A stretch of DNA of 64,000 nucleotides from Trichomonas vaginalis G3. Taxonomy: Eukaryota > Parabasalia > Trichomonadida > Trichomonadidae. The notes below the pieces were generated by a model that saw nothing but the letters and a program-made list of their open reading frames with translations, was not told where the DNA came from and made no database searches. The DNA is taken from assembly GCF_026262505.1 (NCBI RefSeq), contig NC_067204.1, positions 21,483,300 to 21,547,299 of the forward strand. Direction: 5' to 3'. Shown in pieces: positions 1-9,990 of the stretch (positions are counted from its first letter, which is position 1; every line of letters starts with the position of its first letter). Both the position numbers and the translations under genes were made by a program.

Positions 1-3000
1 GTATTGTAAATTGTAAGAATTTCTGAATACTACTACTATAAAATATAATTGCTTATCTATGTATATTCTCCCTGCATGATATCAAGACTTGGCTATTAGT
101 CTTTATCCATTTTTGAAAATTGTATTGTAAATTGTAAGAATTTCTGAATACTACTACTATAAAATATAATTGCTTATCTATGTATATTCTCCCTGCATGA
201 TATCAAGACTTGGCTATTAGTCTTTATCCATTTTTGAAAATTGTATTGTAAATTGTAAGAATTTCTGAATACTACTACTATAAAATATAATTGCTTATCT
301 ATGTATATTCTCCCTGCATGATATCAAGACTTGGCTATTAGTCTTTATCCATTTTTGAAAATTGTATTGTAAATTGTAAGAATTTCTGAATACTACTACT
401 ATAAAATATAATTGCTTATCTATGTATATTCTCCCTGCATGATATCAAGACTTGGCTATTAGTCTTTATCCATTTTTGAAAATTGTATTGTAAATTGTAA
501 GAATTTCTGAATACTACTACTATAAAATATAATTGCTTATCTATGTATATTCTCCCTGCATGATATCAAGACTTGGCTATTAGTCTTTATCCATTTTTGA
601 AAATTGTATTGTAAATTGTAAGAATTTCTGAATACTACTACTATAAAATATAATTGCTTATCTATGTATATTCTCCCTGCATGATATCAAGACTTGGCTA
701 TTAGTCTTTATCCATTTTTGAAAATTGTATTGTAAATTGTAAGAATTTCTGAATACTACTACTATAAAATATAATTGCTTATCTATGTATATTCTCCCTG
801 CATGATATCAAGACTTGGCTATTAGTCTTTATCCATTTTTGAAAATTGTATTGTAAATTGTAAGAATTTCTGAATACTACTACTATAAAATATAATTGCT
901 TATCTATGTATATTCTCCCTGCATGATATCAAGACTTGGCTATTAGTCTTTATCCATTTTTGAAAATTGTATTGTAAATTGTAAGAATTTCTGAATACTA
1001 CTACTATAAAATATAATTGCTTATCTATGTATATTCTCCCTGCATGATATCAAGACTTGGCTATTAGTCTTTATCCATTTTTGAAAATTGTATTGTAAAT
1101 TGTAAGAATTTCTGAATACTACTACTATAAAATATAATTGCTTATCTATGTATATTCTCCCTGCATGATATCAAGACTTGGCTATTAGTCTTTATCCATT
1201 TTTGAAAATTGTATTGTAAATTGTAAGAATTTCTGAATACTACTACTATAAAATATAATTGCTTATCTATGTATATTCTCCCTGCATGATATCAAGACTT
1301 GGCTATTAGTCTTTATCCATTTTTGAAAATTGTATTGTAAATTGTAAGAATTTCTGAATACTACTACTATAAAATATAATTGCTTATCTATGTATATTCT
1401 CCCTGCATGATATCAAGACTTGGCTATTAGTCTTTATCCATTTTTGAAAATTGTATTGTAAATTGTAAGAATTTCTGAATACTACTACTATAAAATATAA
1501 TTGCTTATCTATGTATATTCTCCCTGCATGATATCAAGACTTGGCTATTAGTCTTTATCCATTTTTGAAAATTGTATTGTAAATTGTAAGAATTTCTGAA
1601 TACTACTACTATAAAATATAATTGCTTATCTATGTATATTCTCCCTGCATGATATCAAGACTTGGCTATTAGTCTTTATCCATTTTTGAAAATTGTATTG
1701 TAAATTGTAAGAATTTCTGAATACTACTACTATAAAATATAATTGCTTATCTATGTATATTCTCCCTGCATGATATCAAGACTTGGCTATTAGTCTTTAT
1801 CCATTTTTGAAAATTGTATTGTAAATTGTAAGAATTTCTGAATACTACTACTATAAAATATAATTGCTTATCTATGTATATTCTCCCTGCATGATATCAA
1901 GACTTGGCTATTAGTCTTTATCCATTTTTGAAAATTGTATTGTAAATTGTAAGAATTTCTGAATACTACTACTATAAAATATAATTGCTTATCTATGTAT
2001 ATTCTCCCTGCATGATATCAAGACTTGGCTATTAGTCTTTATCCATTTTTGAAAATTGTATTGTAAATTGTAAGAATTTCTGAATACTACTACTATAAAA
2101 TATAATTGCTTATCTATGTATATTCTCCCTGCATGATATCAAGACTTGGCTATTAGTCTTTATCCATTTTTGAAAATTGTATTGTAAATTGTAAGAATTT
2201 CTGAATACTACTACTATAAAATATAATTGCTTATCTATGTATATTCTCCCTGCATGATATCAAGACTTGGCTATTAGTCTTTATCCATTTTTGAAAATTG
2301 TATTGTAAATTGTAAGAATTTCTGAATACTACTACTATAAAATATAATTGCTTATCTATGTATATTCTCCCTGCATGATATCAAGACTTGGCTATTAGTC
2401 TTTATCCATTTTTGAAAATTGTATTGTAAATTGTAAGAATTTCTGAATACTACTACTATAAAATATAATTGCTTATCTATGTATATTCTCCCTGCATGAT
2501 ATCAAGACTTGGCTATTAGTCTTTATCCATTTTTGAAAATTGTATTGTAAATTGTAAGAATTTCTGAATACTACTACTATAAAATATAATTGCTTATCTA
2601 TGTATATTCTCCCTGCATGATATCAAGACTTGGCTATTAGTCTTTATCCATTTTTGAAAATTGTATTGTAAATTGTAAGAATTTCTGAATACTACTACTA
2701 TAAAATATAATTGCTTATCTATGTATATTCTCCCTGCATGATATCAAGACTTGGCTATTAGTCTTTATCCATTTTTGAAAATTGTATTGTAAATTGTAAG
2801 AATTTCTGAATACTACTACTATAAAATATAATTGCTTATCTATGTATATTCTCCCTGCATGATATCAAGACTTGGCTATTAGTCTTTATCCATTTTTGAA
2901 AATTGTATTGTAAATTGTAAGAATTTCTGAATACTACTACTATAAAATATAATTGCTTATCTATGTATATTCTCCCTGCATGATATCAAGACTTGGCTAT

Positions 3001-3485
3001 TAGTCTTTATCCATTTTTGAAAATTGTATTGTAAATTGTAAGAATTTCTGAATACTACTACTATAAAATATAATTGCTTATCTATGTATATTCTCCCTGC
3101 ATGATATCAAGACTTGGCTATTAGTCTTTATCCATTTTTGAAAATTGTATTGTAAATTGTAAGAATTTCTGAATACTACTACTATAAAATATAATTGCTT
3201 ATCTATGTATATTCTCCCTGCATGATATCAAGACTTGGCTATTAGTCTTTATCCATTTTTGAAAATTGTATTGTAAATTGTAAGAATTTCTGAATACTAC
3301 TACTATAAAATATAATTGCTTATCTATGTATATTCTCCCTGCATGATATCAAGACTTGGCTATTAGTCTTTATCCATTTTTGAAAATTGTATTGTAAATT
3401 GTAAGAATTTCTGAATACTACTACTATAAAATATAATTGCTTATCTATGTATATTCTCCCTGCATGATATCAAGACTTGGCTATA
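1..3485. repeat. 121-bp tandem satellite array
   Basis: The unit beginning gtattgtaaattgtaagaat recurs every 121 bp (starts at 1, 122, 243 and so on to 3389). There are 28 full copies and most of a 29th; the last diverges after about 3484. By eye the copies are identical. The unit is AT-rich and has no open frame running through it (121 is not a multiple of 3). The array continues beyond the left edge. Its homogeneity implies recent expansion or ongoing homogenisation, or assembly of a collapsed repeat. A centromeric or heterochromatic role is possible, but nothing here shows it. Confidence 0.97.
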
Positions 3486-3755
3486 AGTCTCTATTCATTA
3501 TGAGTATGACCCCATTTTTTTTTACAAAAAGTGCCGAATTGCAACTTTGTCCCAATCTCGAAATTATTTAAGATTGATGGGAAAATATCGATTATTTTGC
3601 TAAAACTTTTTTCATACTTGAGTATTCAAGAATTAAATGATCTAAATTGCCAATCAAATTTCAATTTTAAATTCAAAAGATATCACAATGCGGTCATAAG
3701 TTTAAAAAATACAACATTATTTATAAATATATTTTACATAACATACACAAACAAT

Positions 3756-5549
3756 TTAAGAATTTAATGTATTGATCAATTCTGCACGAATAGTTTCGTA
3801 CTGTTTCTGGAGTGTGGTGAAGTTCTTCTGTTCCAATGCAATATCGACAGCTCTCATGCCTGTTTCGTCTGCCGAACGCAAATCTCTTTCCACCGTTCTG
3901 AGTCTTTCCGCCATAGATCTGAGCATCTGTTGGACTTCTGTCTTTGTATACTCTGTTCTTGCTGCCAACTTCGACATAGTAACATCTTTTTGTTTCTTTT
4001 TGACAATAGTTTTCTGAGTTTTCTCTGATGAAAGTAAATTTGGAGGTTCAACAACAGTAGTTTCTTCTCTAACTTGAATTGTAGTAGCAGAAGGCTTTGA
4101 TGCACTCTCCCTGGGCTTAATTCTAACATCAGGATGAGAAATAATGAACTCTAACTTCCGAAATGCGGCCATGAAATCTTGTCTTCGTTTATTATTAAGA
4201 GGAAGTCGCTCAGAAGCATCAACAACAGGAACTTCACTCCATATAGAATTAATTTTCTGCTCAACTTCTATTTCTTCCTCTTCTTCTTCAATTGGCATAA
4301 CTAATTGAGTAACTTCTGTCTTTTCTTCTTCATTTGAACCAGTAGCATTTGTAGCTGTAAGGAAGAATGAAGAATTATCCTCTGGCGCCTTCTTTTCTGC
4401 CTTTGGAGTGAAATGTTCGACTAATTCGTCCTTTTCTTCCTCTTCTGGTGCTCTTTCTTTAGGTTTCTGAGTAATTCTATCAATCTTCTTTGAGTTCTTA
4501 TTAAGTGCTCTAAGATGACCTTTTGTAAATGAAGGAAGTGTCAAAGGATCGAAATTTACTGTTCGAACATTGACTGGAAGAGCTCTTTTCTGGACTCTAT
4601 TAGGCTTTTCTTCTGTTATTATCAGTATTTTGGTCTTCTCGAATATATCATCTACTGCTTTCATCATTTTTGAACGTAATACAATTGGATTATTTGTAAT
4701 ATTCACTTTTTCGAGGGCAGGAAAGTCAACAAGTGATGAAACATCATCAACATACTCTAAAAGATTTCTTTTAACTGATAGTTCCTTAAGACTTTCGAAG
4801 CCAAATTGAGGCTTTGGAATTGATTTGATTTGATTATCGTCAAGAATAAGAATTTGTAAGGAGCTTATAGTTCCTAATGCGTAAAAGCTTTGATCTGAGT
4901 TAACTAAATTGCCGCATAAGTTTAATTTAGTTAAACATGTAAAATGCATTAAATTTGATGGTAATTCTAATATTGAATTGTTAGAAAGATTGAGATTTGC
5001 TAGATGAGGAATGAATTGAAGTTCATTTATGAAAGAAGATGCATAATTGAAACTCAAATTCAAATTTTGTAGCAAATCCCAACCTCGATTTTTGTCACAG
5101 TATGATTCTGATGACTTATAATCAAAGTTCTTGATAGAGTTGCAACTCAGATCAAGATCTTTTAGCGTAGAAATAACAGAAAATGGTTCAAGTGGCAGTT
5201 TGTTATCACTGAAATCTGCTTTTTCTAGAGAAGCAAGTTCTTTTAATGATTCTATGTCAACTTCTGTCAGTTTTTTGCCTGATGCTTCGATAAATTGAAT
5301 ACTTGAAAGATCTGTTGAATTTAATAGTTCTAAGAGGTAAATTGAATCGAGTATATTTGCGGTTTTTCTTTTTACTGATATTCTTCTAGGTGTTCTTGCA
5401 TTATTTGGTGCTGTTGATGGTTTAATATTATTTTTTGTTTTCGGCCTAATGTTTATTCCTAGACTAACATCTGGTTTATGTCCAGTGGGTCTTGCAATAG
5501 GGCCCTGACGTTGATATTCAAACGGAGGTCGGGTCCTATTGCGAATCAT
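3756..5549 (-). CDS. Leucine-rich-repeat protein with C-terminal coiled coil (XRRA1-like)
   Basis: 597 aa. The N-terminal ~75 residues are basic and low-complexity. Residues ~85-300 hold about eight LRRs of the SDS22-like type (consensus LxxLxLSxNxI, e.g. LKDLDLSCNSIKNF, LQILILDDNQIKSIP). A charged acidic linker follows, and the last ~100 residues form a heptad-rich coiled coil. LRR order and the phrase LEKADFSDNKL resemble XRRA1-type proteins, often linked to cilia or centrosomes in other protists; that assignment is tentative. The ATG at 5549 is the first in frame and follows an AT-rich leader. The gene is intact, with a single exon. Its left neighbour is the satellite, and it diverges from the BspA-like gene. 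Any flagellar role is inference. Confidence 0.8.
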   Translation of the reverse strand: MIRNRTRPPFEYQRQGPIARPTGHKPDVSLGINIRPKTKNNIKPSTAPNNARTPRRISVKRKTANILDSIYLLELLNSTDLSSIQFIEASGKKLTEVDIESLKELASLEKADFSDNKLPLEPFSVISTLKDLDLSCNSIKNFDYKSSESYCDKNRGWDLLQNLNLSFNYASSFINELQFIPHLANLNLSNNSILELPSNLMHFTCLTKLNLCGNLVNSDQSFYALGTISSLQILILDDNQIKSIPKPQFGFESLKELSVKRNLLEYVDDVSSLVDFPALEKVNITNNPIVLRSKMMKAVDDIFEKTKILIITEEKPNRVQKRALPVNVRTVNFDPLTLPSFTKGHLRALNKNSKKIDRITQKPKERAPEEEEKDELVEHFTPKAEKKAPEDNSSFFLTATNATGSNEEEKTEVTQLVMPIEEEEEEIEVEQKINSIWSEVPVVDASERLPLNNKRRQDFMAAFRKLEFIISHPDVRIKPRESASKPSATTIQVREETTVVEPPNLLSSEKTQKTIVKKKQKDVTMSKLAARTEYTKTEVQQMLRSMAERLRTVERDLRSADETGMRAVDIALEQKNFTTLQKQYETIRAELINTLNS

Positions 5550-6295
5550 TATTATGTTATAAACGTATAAAAAATTTCAGGGGGAATCATTTTCATGTAA
5601 ATTTTGATCTTTGGAAACCCAAAACATGCTCAGAGTATAAACGTAAGGTTGTGTGATGAGTTATGAGGAATTTGGCTATAGAAATTTGGAGAAAAAGTTA
5701 ATTTTGAAAACATTTTGATGTATTGTCAAATATATCATAATATGTACTGAATAAATAGGGTGTTAGAGGTAAACATAGACCAATTAACCAAATTAATCCT
5801 TTCATTTTTCAAAATTCACAATGCAAATTGAAATTACATATAAAAACAAGAACTGAATAATTGCACATAACAAACAATATATTTTCGTTAATTTCAGTCT
5901 ATTTTAAATAGAAATTACAATAAAATATTACTTTTGATAGATGCCCTGCAATAAATGGCATGGTTTCTTTATTTTATTTTGTTTTGCAATGAAGCATGCA
6001 ATACGATCGATTATTCGATTACGTTTTGATGATAATATCTGCATGATGCTCTTGATTTTCCTTCAGCACATCGTTTATATTTCAATCACTTAAATTGGAA
6101 AATCAATGTTTCATTATAATGAACTGCCTTATTTTCTCAATTAAATCTGCTAGAGTATACTTCATTTTATCTAATTACCTAATCTATATTTGCATTATTT
6201 TCCAAAATTTTCCCCACACAATTCAATTCTAAATTTGACAAATCTGCCAGTTATCCGAAATAAGCATATTAATTAAGAATAGGATAATATTTAAT
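5550..6295. other. Intergenic spacer
   Basis: An AT-rich spacer between divergent genes. It holds both 5' leaders. No ORF, strong hairpin or repeat was noticed. Confidence 0.6.
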
Positions 6296-8341
6296 GTGAT
6301 CCTGTTTTATTTTTCAATTGTGGAATTTTTTGCCACATTACAACTATGGTTTCATATATTTCATATTGAAATAATCACCAATAATGACTCATCTATCAAC
6401 ACATCTTTCAAAGATATTGATGCAAGTTGCTATTCAAAAGAGGGACTGGAACTTACTAAAGTCAAAGATACATATCCCTATCTTAGAATATCAGCAAAGT
6501 GTGAAACAATAGGATATAAATGCTTTGATGAGCTTGTATCTTTAAAATCATTTTCATTTGAAGAAAATCCTAACTTAACTACAATAGGAATAAATAGTTT
6601 TCATTATTGTATAAATCTTACTAAAATTGATTTGTCATCTTGCAGAAAACTAACAACAATTTCCATTGGTGCCTTTTATGCATGTTACAATGTTCAAGAA
6701 ATCCTCTTACCAAAAGGGCTTATTAACATTCAAAGTAGTGCTTTTTATTCGAATAAAATGATAACTAACATTACAATACCAGCTTCTGTTGAAAAAATCA
6801 ATGATAGGGCATTTTATACTTGTTCAAAATTACAACATGTTGTTTTTGAAGAAGGATCAAAATTAACATCATTAGAAAGTCGTGTATTTGCCTCCACCAA
6901 TATTATATTTTTTCAAATACCAGAAAATGTTTCAAAATTGAGTGGATTTGCCTTAGATAGAAAAACAATAAATTTAACTACTCATCCTAAAAATATATAT
7001 TTAATATTTGACAATGGAGACGTTTATTCAGCAAATAGAAGTATTTTGTTTTTAGTATTTAATAAAACTCTCAATAATTTTGAAATTCCAAATTCTGTTC
7101 TAATACTTGGAGAATATTGCTTTTATGATTCAGATATGACAACAATTACTCTGCCAAATTCGATCGAAATTATTGAAAATAATTGCTTTTATAATTCTAA
7201 ATTAATAACTATTACAATACCGAAAAGTGTGAAAATTATCGAAAATGAAGCTTTCATTTGGTGTGCAAATTTAGTAAATGTCACACTTTTAGGTCCTTTA
7301 GATTCTATTGGAAAGGAAGCATTTTTCTATTGCAAAAATCTTGAATTTATTATTTTCCCTAACTCACCAATGATTGTGAACAATGGTGTATTTATTTTTA
7401 AATCTCCAAAATTACAGCTATCATTCACTCACAAAACTCTCTTTTCTTATTCACCAATTGAAACAATAGCAAATGTTTCAGTTTCATATCTTAATGCATC
7501 AAATCTCATTATTACAGAAGATTTATTTATTATGGATTCAGAACAAACAGAAATATATGAATATTGGAGATACAGATATTATACTATTACAATTCCCAAA
7601 TCAGTGATAAAAATCAGGGAAAAAGCATTTGACAATTCAACTATTTTAGGATTGAAATATGAAGAAAACTCAACATTAACTTATATTGGTAATTACGCTT
7701 TTAGAGATTGTTCTTCTTTAAAGAAAATTGAGATTCCATCATCTATTATAATGATTTCAGATTATGCATTCATTAATTGCACCAAATTGGAAATCATCAA
7801 ATTCTCAAAATCAAACAAATTAGAGAATTTTTCTATCCTATCTATATCAAATTGCGTATCTCTTAAAAATATCAGTGATTTTTCATCATCTAAATACTCT
7901 TGTGAATATAATACTATTTACTACAAAAATGATTCAAAAATACACCTTATTCATCATGTGAGTAAATCAATTGATAAAGTTTTAGTTATTAACTGTAATG
8001 TAATCTGTAGTTATTCATTCAACATCAGCCTTAATATAGAAAACATAAGCATTTCTTCAAACAGTGTTACATTAATTAAAAAATGTTCATTTATCAAATG
8101 TGCAAATCTGAAATACATTAATTTCCCTCTATCAGTTGAAACTGTGGAAGAATTTGCCTTCTACGAATGCAAATCTATTCAATGCCCTCTCATTATTGGG
8201 AATAAATCAATTGACTACATTGGCATGATTGCAAATTCAGGGATTGATAAAAATCTTATTAAGTCATGTAATGCGATTCGTTCTTCACCTGCAAATCCTC
8301 GAATAAGGATTTATAAATTATCCCATTTCAGAAGACGATGA
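6296..8341 (+). CDS. BspA-like leucine-rich-repeat protein (LRR_5), start uncertain
   Basis: Open for 681 codons. It carries about 16 LRR_5/TpLRR units of ~23 aa, with cores such as ITIPxSVxxIxxxAFxxCxxL. This is the BspA-like family, hugely expanded in Trichomonas and thought to include surface proteins binding host or bacteria. No C-terminal transmembrane anchor is visible; the protein ends in a basic tail (KLSHFRRR). The N-terminus is a problem. The frame opens with GTG at 6296, and the nearby ATG at 6294 is in another frame followed at once by a stop. The first in-frame Met lies ~150 codons in (near 6757). So the gene is either 5'-damaged, starts upstream after an unseen intron, or contains a base error. 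The Maverick is inserted ~90 bp downstream of its stop. Confidence 0.75.
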   Translation: MILFYFSIVEFFATLQLWFHIFHIEIITNNDSSINTSFKDIDASCYSKEGLELTKVKDTYPYLRISAKCETIGYKCFDELVSLKSFSFEENPNLTTIGINSFHYCINLTKIDLSSCRKLTTISIGAFYACYNVQEILLPKGLINIQSSAFYSNKMITNITIPASVEKINDRAFYTCSKLQHVVFEEGSKLTSLESRVFASTNIIFFQIPENVSKLSGFALDRKTINLTTHPKNIYLIFDNGDVYSANRSILFLVFNKTLNNFEIPNSVLILGEYCFYDSDMTTITLPNSIEIIENNCFYNSKLITITIPKSVKIIENEAFIWCANLVNVTLLGPLDSIGKEAFFYCKNLEFIIFPNSPMIVNNGVFIFKSPKLQLSFTHKTLFSYSPIETIANVSVSYLNASNLIITEDLFIMDSEQTEIYEYWRYRYYTITIPKSVIKIREKAFDNSTILGLKYEENSTLTYIGNYAFRDCSSLKKIEIPSSIIMISDYAFINCTKLEIIKFSKSNKLENFSILSISNCVSLKNISDFSSSKYSCEYNTIYYKNDSKIHLIHHVSKSIDKVLVINCNVICSYSFNISLNIENISISSNSVTLIKKCSFIKCANLKYINFPLSVETVEEFAFYECKSIQCPLIIGNKSIDYIGMIANSGIDKNLIKSCNAIRSSPANPRIRIYKLSHFRRR

Positions 8342-8427
8342 ATACAATAATGTATTTGTATATAAAATAAACATTAATTATGATATTTTTTTTATTTGCT
8401 GAGTCAAATTTGCAAATCTGAGATGAT

Positions 8428-8433
8428 CAAATT
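8428..8433. repeat. Target-site duplication, left (caaatt)
   Basis: The six bases caaatt lie immediately outside the left terminus and are repeated at 26888-26893 outside the right terminus. Maverick/Polinton integrases characteristically make 5-6-bp duplications, so this fixes the element ends. Confidence 0.95.
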
Positions 8434-8735
8434 AGTAGTAGAATAGGATGGGTTGTGTGACTTTTTTTGTAAACGTAAGAATTCATACAATATCGAGCGA
8501 TTTTGTATCATTTTTTTAACATTAATTTTAAAATATATTTATTTTTTTATTCTTACATAAATGACCCAACAAGTAAAACCAGATAAAATAGATTATCGAA
8601 TTTTAGAGGATGGTGTTCCTGTTTATATTCAAAGATTTAAAGGGAAGCAATATTATAGAATTGTTAATCCTGAATATCTTAAACATATATTTAAAAAGGA
8701 AGACTGTGAATTATTAAACGCTAATGAATATGAAA
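8434..8735 (+). repeat. Maverick left terminal inverted repeat
   Basis: 302 bp matching the reverse complement of 26586-26887 without a gap. Similarity then breaks up and resumes in patches to about 8990. It starts with AG, as Polinton termini usually do, and includes the promoter and first ~58 codons of a gene. Confidence 0.96.
8538..8560 (+). promoter_or_regulatory. Maverick T-rich start-site box
   Basis: tttatttttttattcttacataa directly abuts the ATG at 8561. The same layout (a T-rich TTTATTTTTTATT run, a few bases, then ATAA-ATG) precedes most genes of this element, on both strands: 9991, 12507, 13437, 15339, 19673 (+) and 19213, 20121, 21661, 25248, 26391, 26760 (-). Host genes in the window do not show it. 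It is probably an element-specific promoter/initiator; that function is inferred. Confidence 0.55.
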
Positions 8736-8941
8736 ATGCTAAATCAAAACTGAGATATAAATATATTGGAAGTGATGAAAGGTGTAAAGATAAAGATAAA
8801 GTTTATACAGTTTCATATAATGAATGGAAAACCAATAAGATAAGAAAACATTTAGGAGATTATGGGAAATGTTCTGAATTCTTTAAATCTAGTATGTACG
8901 AGAGAGTAAAAGAAATCAGAAATAATTATTTTCATGAATAA
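8561..8941 (+). CDS. Terminal-repeat-embedded Maverick protein, left copy
   Basis: 126 aa, ATG start preceded by the T-rich box. The first 58 residues are identical to the protein encoded in the right terminal repeat (26470-26760), because both lie in the TIR. The C-terminal half differs in sequence and length. It is basic, with many Lys/Tyr, and has no signal peptide or membrane segment. The N-terminal half (DYRILEDGVPVYIQRFKGKQYYRIV) suggests a small beta-rich fold. I do not recognise a family. Position in both TIRs means the element carries two diverged versions of one gene. Confidence 0.7.
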   Translation: MTQQVKPDKIDYRILEDGVPVYIQRFKGKQYYRIVNPEYLKHIFKKEDCELLNANEYENAKSKLRYKYIGSDERCKDKDKVYTVSYNEWKTNKIRKHLGDYGKCSEFFKSSMYERVKEIRNNYFHE

Positions 8942-9018
8942 AAGATTCACTACCATAATGAAATAAAAAATAAACTTTTAAAATTCATGTCTCAGAATCA
9001 ACATTGAACTTTAAGAAA

Positions 9019-9386
9019 TTAATGATTATTTGAATTTATGAAATCAATTATTTGATTCATTCTTTCTTCAATCTCTTCTATTCTTTTTGTTAAATCATCA
9101 ATTTTCATTAATGAGGTGATTCTTGATTGAGGAATAGATTTCAAACTAACCACTCCTTTTATTTTTGAAATTTTGAATCCATCAACTTTAAACATTTTAT
9201 TCAATTTACATGTTGTCAATTCTTCAAACAATTTTTTATTATTAGCATAATAGTCATTAAATTCTTCAACAGATGAAAAAATTTTTATTTCAGTAATTGG
9301 TTTAACAACATTTATTTTTGTTGAACATTTTCACTTTCATTTATTTTTCCCTCCCCTGTTTCATTTATTTTTAAAATTGGTTTCAT
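9019..9386 (-). pseudogene. Small conserved Maverick ORF, frameshifted
   Basis: The downstream part (9019-9231, extendable upstream to about 9320) encodes a ~100-aa protein. Its start resembles IKIFSSVEEFNDYY and it ends in a short coiled coil (IDDLTKRIEEIEERMNQII). An ATG with a T-rich leader at 9386 opens a different frame that stops after ~22 codons, so one indel near 9320 separates start and body. It runs opposite to its neighbours. Function is unknown. Confidence 0.55.
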
Positions 9387-9451
9387 TTATCATTAAATAA
9401 AAATTAGAATATAAGTGATGAAATATATTTTTAATTAATATTAAATCAGAA

Positions 9452-9674
9452 ATGGGCGGCAGGATTCTTTAAAAATTATGGGATGGAATTAAGAAAGCTG
9501 CGGTTGGGTTTATAAAAAGATTATTAAACCCGTTGCAAACTTTTTGCACCAGTAGCGAAAACGGCAGGAACTATCATAGGTGGAGTATTAGGTACTAAAG
9601 CAGGTAATCCGGCGATGGGAGCACAAGCAGGTAACGCAATTGGTGGAATAGCTGAAGGAATACTTAATAAATAG
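9452..9674 (+). pseudogene. Glycine-zipper small membrane-active-like protein, frameshifted
   Basis: Reading across frames gives a short basic N-terminal segment and then, in the last ~40 codons, a Gly/Ala-rich stretch with repeated GxxxG spacing (IIGGVLGTKAGNPAMGAQ, NAIGGIAEGIL). At least two indels break it. Such small amphipathic or Gly-zipper proteins are common among Polinton and adenovirus-like minor virion proteins that disturb membranes. The assignment rests on composition and context only. Confidence 0.45.
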
Positions 9675-9708
9675 GAGGTAGATAGTGGAAAAATAAATAA
9701 ATATTATT

Positions 9709-9923
9709 TTTATCTTAGTATCGGTTGAAGTCTTTGATAAACTTTTTCTCCTTTATTTAATATTTCTCTTATTGGGGCAGCTTTTGGCGTTATTGATTCA
9801 GCAACGTCACTATTGCTTCTTTATTCTTAAATATCCAATTTGCTCCCTTCTTCAATGTTTCCCAAACTTTATGCGCTCTCTTTTACTTTATCCCAACAGT
9901 TCTTAAATATACCTGCAGCCATA
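9709..9923 (-). pseudogene. Small amphipathic-helix Maverick ORF, frameshifted
   Basis: From an ATG at 9923, reading leftwards, it begins MAAGIFKNCWDKVKES. It then continues in other frames with HKVWETLKKGANWIFKN and later PIREILNKGEKVYQRLQP. Two or more indels interrupt it. The Trp- and Lys-rich amphipathic helices recall minor capsid or membrane-lytic peptides. This is a weak call; the evidence is the continuity of coding-like sequence across frames. Confidence 0.4.
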
Positions 9924-9990
9924 GTTGATTATTTCATTAAAATTAAAAATTCATTTTCATCTTTTAATTTTGATTTTTATTTATTAATAA

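Noticed and set aside
1..3485. CRISPR array
   Set aside because: The 121-bp units are contiguous without unique spacers, and the genome is eukaryotic.
3531..3767. Short frame after the satellite
   Set aside because: No ATG at its start, low-complexity AT-rich composition, overlaps the 3' side of the LRR gene.
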